Shown: piece after piece, positions 34,974 to 43,863 of the stretch
How positions within the stretch are numbered: the first letter of the stretch is position 1
Layout of the letters: each line of letters starts with the position of its first letter
Assembly: GCA_964410015.1 (NCBI GenBank)
Contig: CAYPFV010000005.1
Coordinates: forward strand, 1 to 49,163
DNA length: 49,163 bases
Reading direction: 5' to 3'
DNA from: SKVR01 sp964410015
GTDB lineage: Bacteria; Bacteroidota; Bacteroidia; Bacteroidales; UBA7960
Program-made: the position numbers and the translations under genes
Notes under the pieces: generated by a model
Databases searched by the model: none
Seen by the model: the letters and a program-made list of their open reading frames with translations, nothing else
Told to the model about the DNA's origin: nothing

Positions 34974-36446
34974 CTATTCAAAAACAAGATTCCGTACATA
35001 GAAAGTTCCACCCTCTTCGTGTGCGCTGCCACCAAGACCAAGATAAATCATATCCAGGTCGTCTCTTTCAAGTACATCTGTAAGATCAAATGTATAGGTT
35101 TCCCATTCTCCTACTACCAGATCCTCTTCTTCTACAACAAATTGTACGGGGCTGTTCCACCATTCTTCAGTTTGACTTAGATCGGCGAAGCCAAATACCA
35201 TATGTCTTTGCAGTGTTGTGAAATCGGTATCATCAGGGATAAAGACATCAATTTTTGCTGTGGTGAAGTTATCGAATTGGATGTCTTTGGGTTCGGGTGA
35301 AGCACGGAACTGCAGCTCCTGGTATTGAACGCCCTCTGTCCTGATAAATTCGCCTACTTTATCTGCTTCTGGGTCTACAGGGTCATCAACACCAAAGATT
35401 ATTGAAGAGCCGGAAGTTACCGTGTCGATGGTTGCGATCTCACCTTCTTCTTTTGAGGCGAAGGTTACAAAAATTTCGGTTGGCGTAATGTCTTCGAGGT
35501 CTTCACCAAAGGGTTCCTGTTCTGTAACCACTTCAGGTTCCAGGGAAGCATCAGAATAACTTACATAGGTAAAATCCCAGTATAATTCGGCATAAGCATA
35601 CGAAACGATCATCAGATCGTATCCTTCAAATTCTTCAACAGATATCTGGAAAGATTTGCTGGGTTCCGGAACAGTGCTTTCTGCGCTGGTACCCAAATGA
35701 GGAAGACCCATCCATGCACCATTACCATTGAGGGTAACTGTGTTTGAAGAGGGGTCGAATTCAAAAGCATGTGTACCGCTTAGCCAATCGCTAACATCTT
35801 CTCCGTCTTTATTTATCATGTTTGAAGATGTGGCTTCGAAGCAGGTTCCCAGAAGGTCTTCACCAAATATTTCTTCTTCTCCCCAAAATACGCCATTGTC
35901 ATTAAAAATAAATTCGCCATCGCGGTTAAAGGTAAATTCGTGCTCATACACACATGGCCGTGATCCGTCGTTTTCCAACGACCACCATGTACGCGCATTT
36001 TCTGCATCCGGTCCTACACCCATACTTGTTTCATTGCGATAGAGTTTCCAGGTTTTGGAATCCTCACCTGCCAGCAATGCAAGCGCAGCATTAGGATCTT
36101 TTATTTCAATCGTTTGCGAAAATTCGGCACTAACATCGTCGGCATTGACCGCTGTCAACACTACCTCATAATCTCCTGCCTCGCTATAAGTATGCACAGG
36201 GTTTTCTTCTGCAGATGTTTCACCATCGCCAAAATCCCATGTATAAGACTCGGCGTTTTGTGAGAAGTTAGAAAAACGAACCTCCAGATAATTCTCTTCA
36301 CTGATTTCATATTGAAAACTTGCAATGGGGTCTTCTGCCGGTTCCGCATCATCTTCCTCACAGGAATTAAAAAGGAAGGGAACTGAAAACATGGCTGCCA
36401 TAAACATAGCATACCTGAATAATTTTTGTGTTTTGATCTTTTTCAT
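34974..36446 (-). CDS. PKD-domain surface glycan-binding lipoprotein (putative)
   Basis: A 490-residue lipoprotein (Cys29 in LFNSCEED) with an acidic linker and a PKD domain (about 40-115; ESYTWDFGDGETSAEENPVHTYSEAGDYEV). Two further parts follow. The middle region (about 120-300) contains GEDSKTWKLYRNETSMGVG, a motif seen in Bacteroidota proteins of SusE/SGBP position. The C-terminal beta-sandwich (about 350-490) resembles a carbohydrate-binding jelly roll (YLGLGGSAHEEGGTFYVRNLVFE). No catalytic residues are evident. Its place beside GH16 and SusCD, and the known use of PKD-bearing surface proteins in laminarin loci, suggest it binds beta-1,3-glucan. Unusually it comes before SusC, at the head of the locus, about 120 bp ahead of the GH16 gene. 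Confidence 0.78.
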   Translation of the reverse strand: MKKIKTQKLFRYAMFMAAMFSVPFLFNSCEEDDAEPAEDPIASFQYEISEENYLEVRFSNFSQNAESYTWDFGDGETSAEENPVHTYSEAGDYEVVLTAVNADDVSAEFSQTIEIKDPNAALALLAGEDSKTWKLYRNETSMGVGPDAENARTWWSLENDGSRPCVYEHEFTFNRDGEFIFNDNGVFWGEEEIFGEDLLGTCFEATSSNMINKDGEDVSDWLSGTHAFEFDPSSNTVTLNGNGAWMGLPHLGTSAESTVPEPSKSFQISVEEFEGYDLMIVSYAYAELYWDFTYVSYSDASLEPEVVTEQEPFGEDLEDITPTEIFVTFASKEEGEIATIDTVTSGSSIIFGVDDPVDPEADKVGEFIRTEGVQYQELQFRASPEPKDIQFDNFTTAKIDVFIPDDTDFTTLQRHMVFGFADLSQTEEWWNSPVQFVVEEEDLVVGEWETYTFDLTDVLERDDLDMIYLGLGGSAHEEGGTFYVRNLVFE

Positions 36447-36532
36447 AAGTTCAATTTTTAATGGTTAAATTTGTAATGAAATTTGTTTGTAGAGTTGTTT
36501 ATACTGGATGTGCAAAACTTATTATTCATTAG

Positions 36533-36684
36533 TCTCAGCAAGAAAACACTTATTTTTAGCGACTTTCATAAGTAACCGTCAAAGACAAGGCTTTCGAAGT
36601 TTTTGAATCTAAGGAGTTTACTTTTCGTGAATGACCGGTTAAAAAACGAGAATAACGAATTATCTGGCATTTTCTTACAAAGAC
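36533..36684 (-). repeat. R1 MITE-like repeat, copy C (inverted, 152-bp core)
   Basis: Read on the minus strand it begins GTCTTTGTAAGAAAATGCC and ends GTTTTCTTGCTGAGA, closely matching copy A over the whole 152 bp. Flanking 7-mers are TTAATTA and CTAATGA (5 of 7 match). It lies about 90 bp upstream of the glycan-binding lipoprotein start, in or near that promoter region. Confidence 0.8.
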
Positions 36685-37229
36685 TAATTAATAATTGAAT
36701 TTGCACATTGCTTATTGTTAACAATTTGGTAACAAAGTAAACCCAAACCTTTATCCAAACAAAATTTTTGATTTCATCAACAATACAACATAAAGAAAAA
36801 ACACTACATCATTACTACATCATAAAAATTTTAAAACATTGATAAATAGGATTTAAAAACAAAAATTATGAATTTTTCATTACACAAGCTAAATTTATTG
36901 CTGATTTTTATTTTAAAAAAGTACGCTTTTTCGTGTTGAAATAATACCACCCAAGAAGATATGGGTGGGAAGAGAGATAAAGGTTTCTTTTTTTAAAAAT
37001 CCGCGAACTATGAGCGTGTTCTGTTAAAAAAAAATACACTTTTAATGCACCAGGGTGAAATATTTCCAATTCCCGGGTAAAGGTATAATCCATTGGGGGC
37101 ATACTGACGGATTCACAAAAAGAAAAATCGGACAAATTCTTATGGAAACAGCAGAGAAATTGCTGTAGGGATGGGATCAACAACTTCCGTTAACATATCA
37201 GGTATTTATCCGTCAGTTTATATTCATGA

Positions 37230-37514
37230 TTCTACTCCGAAAAGTCCTTTTTAATAAATTAGTGCTTGCAGGAAAACGCCAATTGCTGCGTTATGCTCGC
37301 CTTCAAAACAGTCATTTACGAAAAGTAAACTCCTGTTTTTCAGTCATCGCAAGCCTTGCACTTGTCGCTTTCTTATCAAGCACATGAAAAAATAATGATT
37401 TTTCTTGCTGAGACTAATTAGTGAAAATGTTAAATTCTTATTAGTATGGCAATCAATGATATAAGTAAGTGCTAATTTGTGTAATATGTGGATAATAAAC
37501 TTTTCAGAGTTGAC
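37230..37514 (+). repeat. R2 repeat, copy 2, interrupted by R1 copy D
   Basis: Ends TTCTACTCCGAAAAGT (37230-37245) and ACTTTTCAGAGTTGAC (37499-37514) form imperfect inverted repeats. Without the nested R1 element it is about 128 bp and matches R2 copy 1 (48221-48346) on both sides of the insertion. It ends 34 bp after (minus-strand sense) the regulator stop codon. Confidence 0.75.
37262..37413 (+). repeat. R1 MITE-like repeat, copy D (152-bp core), nested in R2
   Basis: Begins GTGCTTGCAGGAAAACGCC and ends TTTTTCTTGCTGAGA, again 152 bp. It is the most diverged copy internally, but keeps the GTCATTTACGAAAAGTAAAC block. Flanks are TAAATTA (37255-37261) and CTAATTA (37414-37420). The 6-mer AATTAG occurs on both sides (37257-37262 and 37416-37421). 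Confidence 0.8.
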
Positions 37515-37547
37515 TCATTCATTGAAAAGTTATTTTGTGGGGGCATT

Positions 37548-40469
37548 TTAGTATCTCATAATAAAATCAGTAAGATTGGTATCATGTGGCAAGTTGAGTT
37601 TTTTCCGTAAGCGGTAGCGGCTAATCTCCACACCACGAACAGAGATATTCATCAGAGGGGCAATTTCCTTACTTGAGATATTCATTCTCAGGTAGGCACA
37701 AAGGCGGAGTTCTTTGGGCGAAAGGTTTTCGTAATCAGATTTAAGGCGGTTAATAAAGTCCTGGTGCACTTCATCAAAATAGCTGTTGAATAGTTCCCAG
37801 TTTTTTTCATTGCGCAGGTCGCGGTTGATTTTTTTAATCAGTCCGTTGAGCAGAAAGCTCTGAGATGAATCGGGATTAGTGCTTTTTTGTAATTTATGCA
37901 GATCGTCGCGCAGTGAGGTGAGGGTTTTGTTTTTCTGGATCAGGTGCAGGGTGGCATTGGCCAGTTCTTTGTTTTTAAAATTCATTTCATTTTTCAGACT
38001 TTCATTTCTCAAATGGATGATCTCCTGCTCGCTGAGTGCCGATTTTTCTTTGAAATCCTGTTCTTTTTGAGCCAATTTTCTTTCGTGTTTCAGTTTTTCT
38101 CTTTGTCTGATTCGTAGTATTCTGCGGCGTACAAAATAAATGTTGGCAATGATGGCAATCAAAAGCAGGAATGAGTATATCACATAAGCCGCATTGGAAC
38201 GGAAAAAAGGAGGGGTTACTGTGAAATGGATAGATTTTACCGGACTAATGTTGCCGAAAGCATTCATGGCACGTACTTCAAACACATAATCTCCTTCTCT
38301 GAGGTTAGTAAACTCTTTAAAATTTACTTCGTCCCAATCTGACCATTGGTTGTTAAATCCTTTCAATCGATGAGAAAAGAATATTTTCCCGGGGTCTTCG
38401 TAGGCTGGTATTGTAAATCGGAAATTGACAGAATTGAGTTTAAAAGGAATTTCTGTATTCTCTTTATCTTTATAAGAAAAGGATTTATCGAGATGGTGCA
38501 AAAGCAGCGAATCCTGATTACCATAAAAGTAAACTTCCCTGACAAAAACATCCTCCATATGTCCGAAATCTTTTATTAATGAGCTATTGTAGTGTACCAG
38601 TCCGTTCCACGATCCAATCCATGCATGTTCGTTTTCATCGATATAAATGTTCTGAAATGCAGGGATCAGATTTTCACTTATTCCTGCAAAAGGAGCTCTT
38701 ATGTCGCGATAGGTTCCGTCTTCCAGTAAGCGCATCAAACCCATGTAGTCGTGGGTAAAATACCAATAGTTTCCATTATCATCCTGCTTTATCAGGTCAA
38801 TGAAATTTTTATCATGAAACAGTTGATTGATTTCTGGGGGTTTGAAGAAAGTATGATCCTGGTAGTTGTATTGAAAGATACCAGCAGGAGTGGTAACCAG
38901 CATATCGTTGTTTACATTTTGAATATTGTATGGCAATGAATCGGGCAGACCATGAGTTTGGCGGAATAATTTAAAGAAGATAACCGAATCCAGAGACTCG
39001 TTTAACTGCAATTTGTAAATTCCTCTGTATCCATGCGATATCCAGAGGATATCTTTATGATCCATAAACATGGTTCGGCTCGATTGGTTAAATCCTTTGA
39101 TGGTGTCAGCAAAAGTCCATTGATTATTGATTTTTTCAAGGGTTACCAACCCAGAATAAGTTCCTGCAATAATTTTTTTGTTTTTCTGTTCAGGCACAGG
39201 CGATGGCAGAAATTTCCAAAATCCGCGGATACTGGATATTTTGCGTGCTTTAAAGTCATTGATTTCAAAACATCCGAAGTTATGGCCACAAAATAAAGTT
39301 CCGTCAATGATGGTAAGATTCCATACTTGTCCTTCAGTACCTTTGATCAGTCTGAATTGATCAATGTTTTTCCCGGAGTTTTTAATCCTGTTTTTTTCCA
39401 ATGCATACAACCCCTGATTGGTGCCAACGTAAAATATGTCATTATGAACAATACTTGCATAGGCGGTCTCGATGTTGTGGTTGAAGTTCAGGTGCGATAA
39501 AGGAGAACTCACCTCAATAAAATCAATACCGTTGTCAAGTCCTAACCATAAATTTTTTGCTTTATCTTCGAAAAGACTGAGTATAGTGTTATTTTGCAGT
39601 CCTTTATATCGATCGAAATGCTGAATGATTTCTCCTTTCTGGTTGGTGATATATACCCCATTGCTGAGCGAACCCCATACCAGGCTTCCATCGTTTAATT
39701 TTGTGGCAGAATAGAGCATATCCTGTCTGAGGAACTCATTTACAGGTGCCTGCCAGGGTTGTATGTTTCCGTTTTTCCATAAAAAAATCCCTTCGTTACT
39801 GGTTCCTAACAGGTACTGGTTTTTTTCAACTTTGAAAATGCTCCTGATCTCATTTCTGAATATTACCGGATGATCTGAAAACCTAATCAGTGTATCTTTT
39901 TTAAGGCGCATGAGTCCTCGTTCATCATCGGTTACAAAAATATCATCCTCTACCTTGTGCATAGGAAGAAGGGTGCTGAAAGGTTTTATTACCTGGATGT
40001 TTTTTCCATTATAAATAAAGATGTAATCAGAAGAACGGAAAATGATCTCTTTCCCTCTTTTGTAGATATCCCAAACTTCGTCAAAATCAAGATTCTTTTC
40101 CGGAACCAGACCACGGAGCGAATGGTATTTCATCCCGCTGTCGGGGGTATGTGCCAAAAAACCAATCTCTTCAAAAGCACCGGCATAAATGGTATCGCCA
40201 ACAGCAAAAACCGACCGGACCACCGAGTTGTTGGGCATAGGGTAGGTTTTCCAGTTTTTTCCATCATATTCAAGGATGCCATTGTTGTTGCCGAAATACA
40301 TAAATCCTTTGCTGCTCTGGGTTATTGACCAGTTTTGAGCACTTGCCTGATACGTGTTGCGTGTATGGTTTATAATAAAAGGTATTCCTGTGTCTTTGAT
40401 CTGCGACTGCACAGATGTAAGGGAAAATAACAGGATTGAATAAAAAAAACATTTGAGAAAAAATTGCAT
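37548..40469 (-). CDS. Membrane-spanning propeller/LuxR-type transcription regulator of the PUL
   Basis: A 973-residue one-component regulator. A signal peptide or anchor (1-22) leads to a long periplasmic region of propeller repeats (about 45-660; for example SKGFMYFGNNNGILEYDGKN, NLWLGLDNGIDF and HAWIGSWNGLVHYN). A Y_Y_Y domain follows (about 680-755; HRLKGFNNQWSDWDEVN), then one membrane helix (about 761-780; AYVIYSFLLLIAIIANIYFV). A cytoplasmic coiled coil (about 785-870) links to a C-terminal LuxR-type helix-turn-helix (about 916-970; LSPKELRLCAYLRMNISSKEIAPLMNIS). Unlike hybrid two-component PUL regulators it has no kinase, receiver or AraC domain. It probably senses oligosaccharide in the periplasm and binds DNA from the membrane. 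It lies upstream of, and points toward, the glucan locus. Confidence 0.88.
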   Translation of the reverse strand: MQFFLKCFFYSILLFSLTSVQSQIKDTGIPFIINHTRNTYQASAQNWSITQSSKGFMYFGNNNGILEYDGKNWKTYPMPNNSVVRSVFAVGDTIYAGAFEEIGFLAHTPDSGMKYHSLRGLVPEKNLDFDEVWDIYKRGKEIIFRSSDYIFIYNGKNIQVIKPFSTLLPMHKVEDDIFVTDDERGLMRLKKDTLIRFSDHPVIFRNEIRSIFKVEKNQYLLGTSNEGIFLWKNGNIQPWQAPVNEFLRQDMLYSATKLNDGSLVWGSLSNGVYITNQKGEIIQHFDRYKGLQNNTILSLFEDKAKNLWLGLDNGIDFIEVSSPLSHLNFNHNIETAYASIVHNDIFYVGTNQGLYALEKNRIKNSGKNIDQFRLIKGTEGQVWNLTIIDGTLFCGHNFGCFEINDFKARKISSIRGFWKFLPSPVPEQKNKKIIAGTYSGLVTLEKINNQWTFADTIKGFNQSSRTMFMDHKDILWISHGYRGIYKLQLNESLDSVIFFKLFRQTHGLPDSLPYNIQNVNNDMLVTTPAGIFQYNYQDHTFFKPPEINQLFHDKNFIDLIKQDDNGNYWYFTHDYMGLMRLLEDGTYRDIRAPFAGISENLIPAFQNIYIDENEHAWIGSWNGLVHYNSSLIKDFGHMEDVFVREVYFYGNQDSLLLHHLDKSFSYKDKENTEIPFKLNSVNFRFTIPAYEDPGKIFFSHRLKGFNNQWSDWDEVNFKEFTNLREGDYVFEVRAMNAFGNISPVKSIHFTVTPPFFRSNAAYVIYSFLLLIAIIANIYFVRRRILRIRQREKLKHERKLAQKEQDFKEKSALSEQEIIHLRNESLKNEMNFKNKELANATLHLIQKNKTLTSLRDDLHKLQKSTNPDSSQSFLLNGLIKKINRDLRNEKNWELFNSYFDEVHQDFINRLKSDYENLSPKELRLCAYLRMNISSKEIAPLMNISVRGVEISRYRLRKKLNLPHDTNLTDFIMRY

Positions 40470-40862
40470 ACACTAAAAGATTTTGATTCTGTAAGCAGAT
40501 TCTGATAAAGATGTTATCAATATCAATCGTCCTGCAATTGTTAATACAACGTGCAATAATCTGCTAAAATACCTGACAAAAATAAAATATTTTACCCGGA
40601 TTTTCGATCATACGACAATCAAAACCAAAAAGATAAATGTTTTTCTTCTTCACCATGGTTTGTATACGCGCACATTTACCCATTCCTGAAACTAACATTG
40701 TAACCTGGATGGTTCATTGAAAGAAATTTCAGTGTCGAGGTATACAGGTTCCTGTTTTTGCTCAGCAGTTTATAATAAAAAAATCCACTCAGGATATTAT
40801 CTCCTGGGTGGATTCAATTTTTTAAATAAAAAAGATTCGTTTTTTCAGCAATGAAAGAAGCA
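40470..40862. other. Intergenic region
   Basis: 393 bp holding the regulator's upstream region (a -7-like TATTTTTG on the minus strand, 40584-40577) and the terminator of the next gene (40780-40814). Nothing else seen. Confidence 0.45.
40780..40814 (-). terminator. Rho-independent terminator of the small membrane protein gene
   Basis: AATCCACTCAGGA pairs with TCCTGGGTGGATT (one G-T pair) around a 7-nt loop. On the minus strand it is followed by a T-run. It lies about 50 bp after the stop at 40863. Confidence 0.8.
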
Positions 40863-41081
40863 CTAATTTTTACTTTGTCTTCCCAAAAGTAATAAAATAC
40901 CACCGCCAGCTATGGCAGCAATTCCTGCCCAACGGGGCCAGTTAAATTCTTCCTCCTTTTCTTGTGTAACCTCCACATCGCCAATTTCCAAAACACTTTC
41001 TTCCTGTTCGAAACTTACACTGGTAAAGATGGTGGTGGCAATACCTGCCACGATCAAAATGATTCCGATTGTTTTCATCAT
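40863..41081 (-). CDS. Small two-helix membrane protein, unknown function
   Basis: A 72-residue protein, started here at MMKTIGIILIVAGIATTIF; starting at the second Met (41078) is equally possible. The frame is open 42 codons further upstream, but that part is low-complexity and lacks a hydrophobic signal. Two hydrophobic segments (about 4-21 and 50-66) flank an acidic central stretch (EQEESVLEIGDVEVTQEKEEEF). The second carries the GIAAIAGGGILLLLG pattern. Small proteins of this shape are common in Bacteroidota, but I do not recognise a named family. It has its own terminator, which supports it as a real gene. Confidence 0.65.
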   Translation of the reverse strand: MMKTIGIILIVAGIATTIFTSVSFEQEESVLEIGDVEVTQEKEEEFNWPRWAGIAAIAGGGILLLLGRQSKN

Positions 41082-41655
41082 AGGTATGTTTTTTAAGTTA
41101 GAAAAAAGAAAAGTTTGTATTGCAACCTTCGCACTTTTAAAATAATGATACAATAACTGGTACAGATGTTTTCCTGAATTCCGGGATGATTTTTTGTTTA
41201 GTAACAATGCGAAGTGAAAGAGAATAATTGAATTGTTTGGAATCCTTTATTCTGCCCAATATCTGGTAAGGTACGTAAATTTAATGTCAAATCAAAATTT
41301 TATTAAGGAGTTAAGTATACTCTCAGGCATTCGATGAGTAAACCTTCTTATTTCCCCCATTCGGTTCCCGCTGATCAGGCACAGTTAATCATGAAAAATT
41401 TGCACTCTGGATATCAAATGCAGTCTCTGCAACCATTCACCCAACGAACGGATATCCCAACAATGTCAATCCTGCACTTCAACACATCATATCCAACCAA
41501 TAAAAAAAACAGCCTGCGAAACAACAGGCTGTTTTGTTTTTTCCTTTGAATAGTGAAAATATTTTGCTCCTGCCGTCAGTTTCAGGAACAGGGGGATGTT
41601 GAGCATAGTTGACAAACAAAAAGTGAGAAACCGGTTCTATTCAGATTTCGAACCT
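41082..41655. other. Intergenic region with transketolase terminator
   Basis: 574 bp between two minus-strand genes. Apart from the terminator at 41506-41535 I see nothing supportable. A plus-strand open frame of 71 codons here runs through that terminator and has no family features. Confidence 0.5.
41506..41535 (-). terminator. Rho-independent terminator of transketolase
   Basis: A perfect 11-bp stem AAAACAGCCTG / CAGGCTGTTTT with an 8-nt loop and A/T tracts on both sides. It lies about 120 bp downstream of the transketolase stop. Confidence 0.85.
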
Positions 41656-43686
41656 TTAAATTCCAAGAAACTCTACCACTTTATTATAAACATTTTCGCC
41701 GGTGTATCCGAGTTTTTCATCGAGAACTTTTGCAGGTGCTGAATATCCAAAGCTTTCCAGTCCGATGGATTTGCCATTGGGTCCAACCAGTCCTGCCAGA
41801 GTTACGGGCAATCCTGCGGTAAGTCCCAGAACAGGTAAACCGGTAGGGATCACCTCTTCCTGGTATTTTTGATCCTGTTCGCGGAAAAGTCCTTCTGAAA
41901 TTACCGATGAAAGTTGAATGTTAAGTTTTTTTCGTTCTTTCAGCAATTGTGCACCGGCATGCAGTGTAGCAACCTCAGATCCATTACCAACCAGAACAAT
42001 GTCGGTATCGCCCTGGTCTTTGTAAACCACATACCCACCTTTTTCAGATTGCATAGCTTCTGAATACCGGTTTTTCTGAGCGGGCAGATCGGGAATATTT
42101 TGTCTGGAAAGCAACAATGCTGTTGGTGTAGCAGTGTTTTCCAGTGCCATTTTCCAGGCTACATTGGTTTCCATGGCGTCTGCGGGTCTGAGAACCAGCA
42201 TACTTCTGTTTCCGGAGTGGTTTTTCAGTTTCTCAAGCAATCGTATTTGTGCTTCCTGCTCTACAGGCTGGTGTGTGGGGCCATCTTCACCAACACGGAA
42301 AGCGTCATGTGTCCATACATAAATGATGGGTAGTTCCATCAGGGCTGCCAGTCTTACAGCAGGTTTCATATAGTCAGAAAAGACGAAAAAGGTGCCACAA
42401 ACCGGAATTACTCCCCCGTGCAATGCCATACCATTGGCTATAGCGCCCATAGTCAGTTCAGAAACCCCGGCCTGGAGAAATGCCCCGGAGAAATCACCTT
42501 TTTTAAATTGCTTGCTTTTTTTCAGAAAGCCATCTGTTTTGTCGCTGTTGGAAAGGTCTGCCGAAGCTACAATCATGTTTTCAACGTGATCTGCCATATA
42601 AGCCAAAACTGCGCCAGATGCCGCTCTGGTGGCTATGTTTTCCTTTTGTTTGATAGAAGAGAAGTCGATTTCAGGGATTTTTCCGCTATAAAAAAGTTCG
42701 AGTTTTTCTGCCAGTTCGGGGTTTTCTGAGGCCCATTTCTGTTGTTTGGCAGTGTTTTCTTTTACAAACTGCTTTTTCTTTTCATTAATTTCATCCCAGT
42801 ATGATCTTACATCTTCAAAAATGGTGAAAGGGTTTTCAGGATCACCGCCAAGATTAGCAATAGTTTTAGCAAAGGAGCCCCCTGCGGCGCTGATAGGCAT
42901 TCCGTGGGTAGAGGTTTGCCTTTCAAAAGAATTTCCCTCTTCGGTTAGCGCGCCCTTGCCCATAATGGTTTTACCAATGATCAGCGAGGGGCGGTTTTTT
43001 TCGTTGTGAGCGTCTCTGAGTGCCGACCGTATCTCATCCTGGTCGTTACCGTTGATGGTTACCACATTCCATCCCCAGGCTTTATATTTCATGGCCGTAT
43101 CTTCGTAGCTGACGGCAGAAGTTTCGCTGCTTAGTTGTATGTCGTTGGAATCATAAAACATGATCAGGTTGTTTAATCCCAGGTATCCGGCTATACGTCC
43201 TGCCCCTTGGCTGATCTCTTCCTGGATACCACCGTCGGAAATAAATGTATACGTCTTGTGTTCGAGTGTTTCTCCAAATCGTTCCGCCAGAAATCTTTCT
43301 GCTATTGCAGCGCCCACGGCGTTGGTATGCCCCATACCCAGTGGTCCGGAGGTGTTTTCCACCCCTTTCTCCTGATTGACTTCGGGGTGCCCGGGAGTTA
43401 TGCTTCCCCATTGGCGAAAGTTTTTCAGATCATCCATATGATAAAAGCCAACCATAGCCAAAATAGAATAAAGCATAGGCGACATATGACCAGGGTCAAG
43501 AAAAAATCTGTCGCGGTTGCGCCATTTACCATTTTCCGGGTCGTAGTTCAAAAATTCTGAAAACAGTACATGGATGTAATCTGCACCACCCATAGCGCCA
43601 CCCGGGTGGCCTGATTTGGCTTTCTCTACCATCGCTGCCGATAGGATTCTTATGTTATCAGCGCTGCGTTCATTGATTCCCTTCAT
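41656..43686 (-). CDS. tkt: Transketolase
   Basis: A thiamine-diphosphate enzyme of 676 residues that moves two-carbon units between sugar phosphates in the non-oxidative pentose phosphate pathway. N-terminal features: KSGHPGGAMGGADY (cofactor region), GPLGMGHTNAVGAAIAERFLAERFG, and the TPP-binding stretch SDGGIQEEISQGAGRIAGYLGLNNLIMFYDSNDIQLS. A pyrimidine-binding domain follows, with the catalytic glutamate region QAGVSELTMGAIANGMALHGG and THDAFRVGEDGPTHQPVEQ. The C-terminal domain has the usual fold. Length and motif order are normal. It is monocistronic, with a good terminator and a minus-strand TATCTTTG box (43749-43742) about 56 bp before the start. Confidence 0.96.
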   Translation of the reverse strand: MKGINERSADNIRILSAAMVEKAKSGHPGGAMGGADYIHVLFSEFLNYDPENGKWRNRDRFFLDPGHMSPMLYSILAMVGFYHMDDLKNFRQWGSITPGHPEVNQEKGVENTSGPLGMGHTNAVGAAIAERFLAERFGETLEHKTYTFISDGGIQEEISQGAGRIAGYLGLNNLIMFYDSNDIQLSSETSAVSYEDTAMKYKAWGWNVVTINGNDQDEIRSALRDAHNEKNRPSLIIGKTIMGKGALTEEGNSFERQTSTHGMPISAAGGSFAKTIANLGGDPENPFTIFEDVRSYWDEINEKKKQFVKENTAKQQKWASENPELAEKLELFYSGKIPEIDFSSIKQKENIATRAASGAVLAYMADHVENMIVASADLSNSDKTDGFLKKSKQFKKGDFSGAFLQAGVSELTMGAIANGMALHGGVIPVCGTFFVFSDYMKPAVRLAALMELPIIYVWTHDAFRVGEDGPTHQPVEQEAQIRLLEKLKNHSGNRSMLVLRPADAMETNVAWKMALENTATPTALLLSRQNIPDLPAQKNRYSEAMQSEKGGYVVYKDQGDTDIVLVGNGSEVATLHAGAQLLKERKKLNIQLSSVISEGLFREQDQKYQEEVIPTGLPVLGLTAGLPVTLAGLVGPNGKSIGLESFGYSAPAKVLDEKLGYTGENVYNKVVEFLGI

Positions 43687-43863
43687 GATGTTTATTTATA
43701 TTTAGTTGAATAAAATGATAAACAGATTTTAAAAAACGGTGCAAAGATAGTCATTTTAACAAAACTCATATGGAAAGACTGCCATCTTCAGATATTGTAT
43801 CACTTTAAATTCGTGTTAAGGCGGAAGCATCCATAGTTAAACGATAGCTGGTTGAGGCAAGCA

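Larger units (their letters stand above)
36447..37547. other. Repeat-rich gap between PUL and its regulator
   Basis: 1.1 kb without a supportable gene. It contains R1 copy C (inverted), R2 copy 2, and R1 copy D nested in that R2. The promoter of the glycan-binding protein/GH16 genes should lie here (minus strand), but I found no clear consensus box. Confidence 0.7.

Noticed and set aside
37548..40469. Hybrid two-component PUL regulator
   Set aside because: The cytoplasmic part has only a coiled coil and a LuxR-type helix-turn-helix; no histidine kinase, receiver or AraC motifs were found.
41334..41549. 71-codon plus-strand open frame upstream of the transketolase terminator
   Set aside because: It reads through the perfect terminator hairpin at 41506-41535 and shows no domain.
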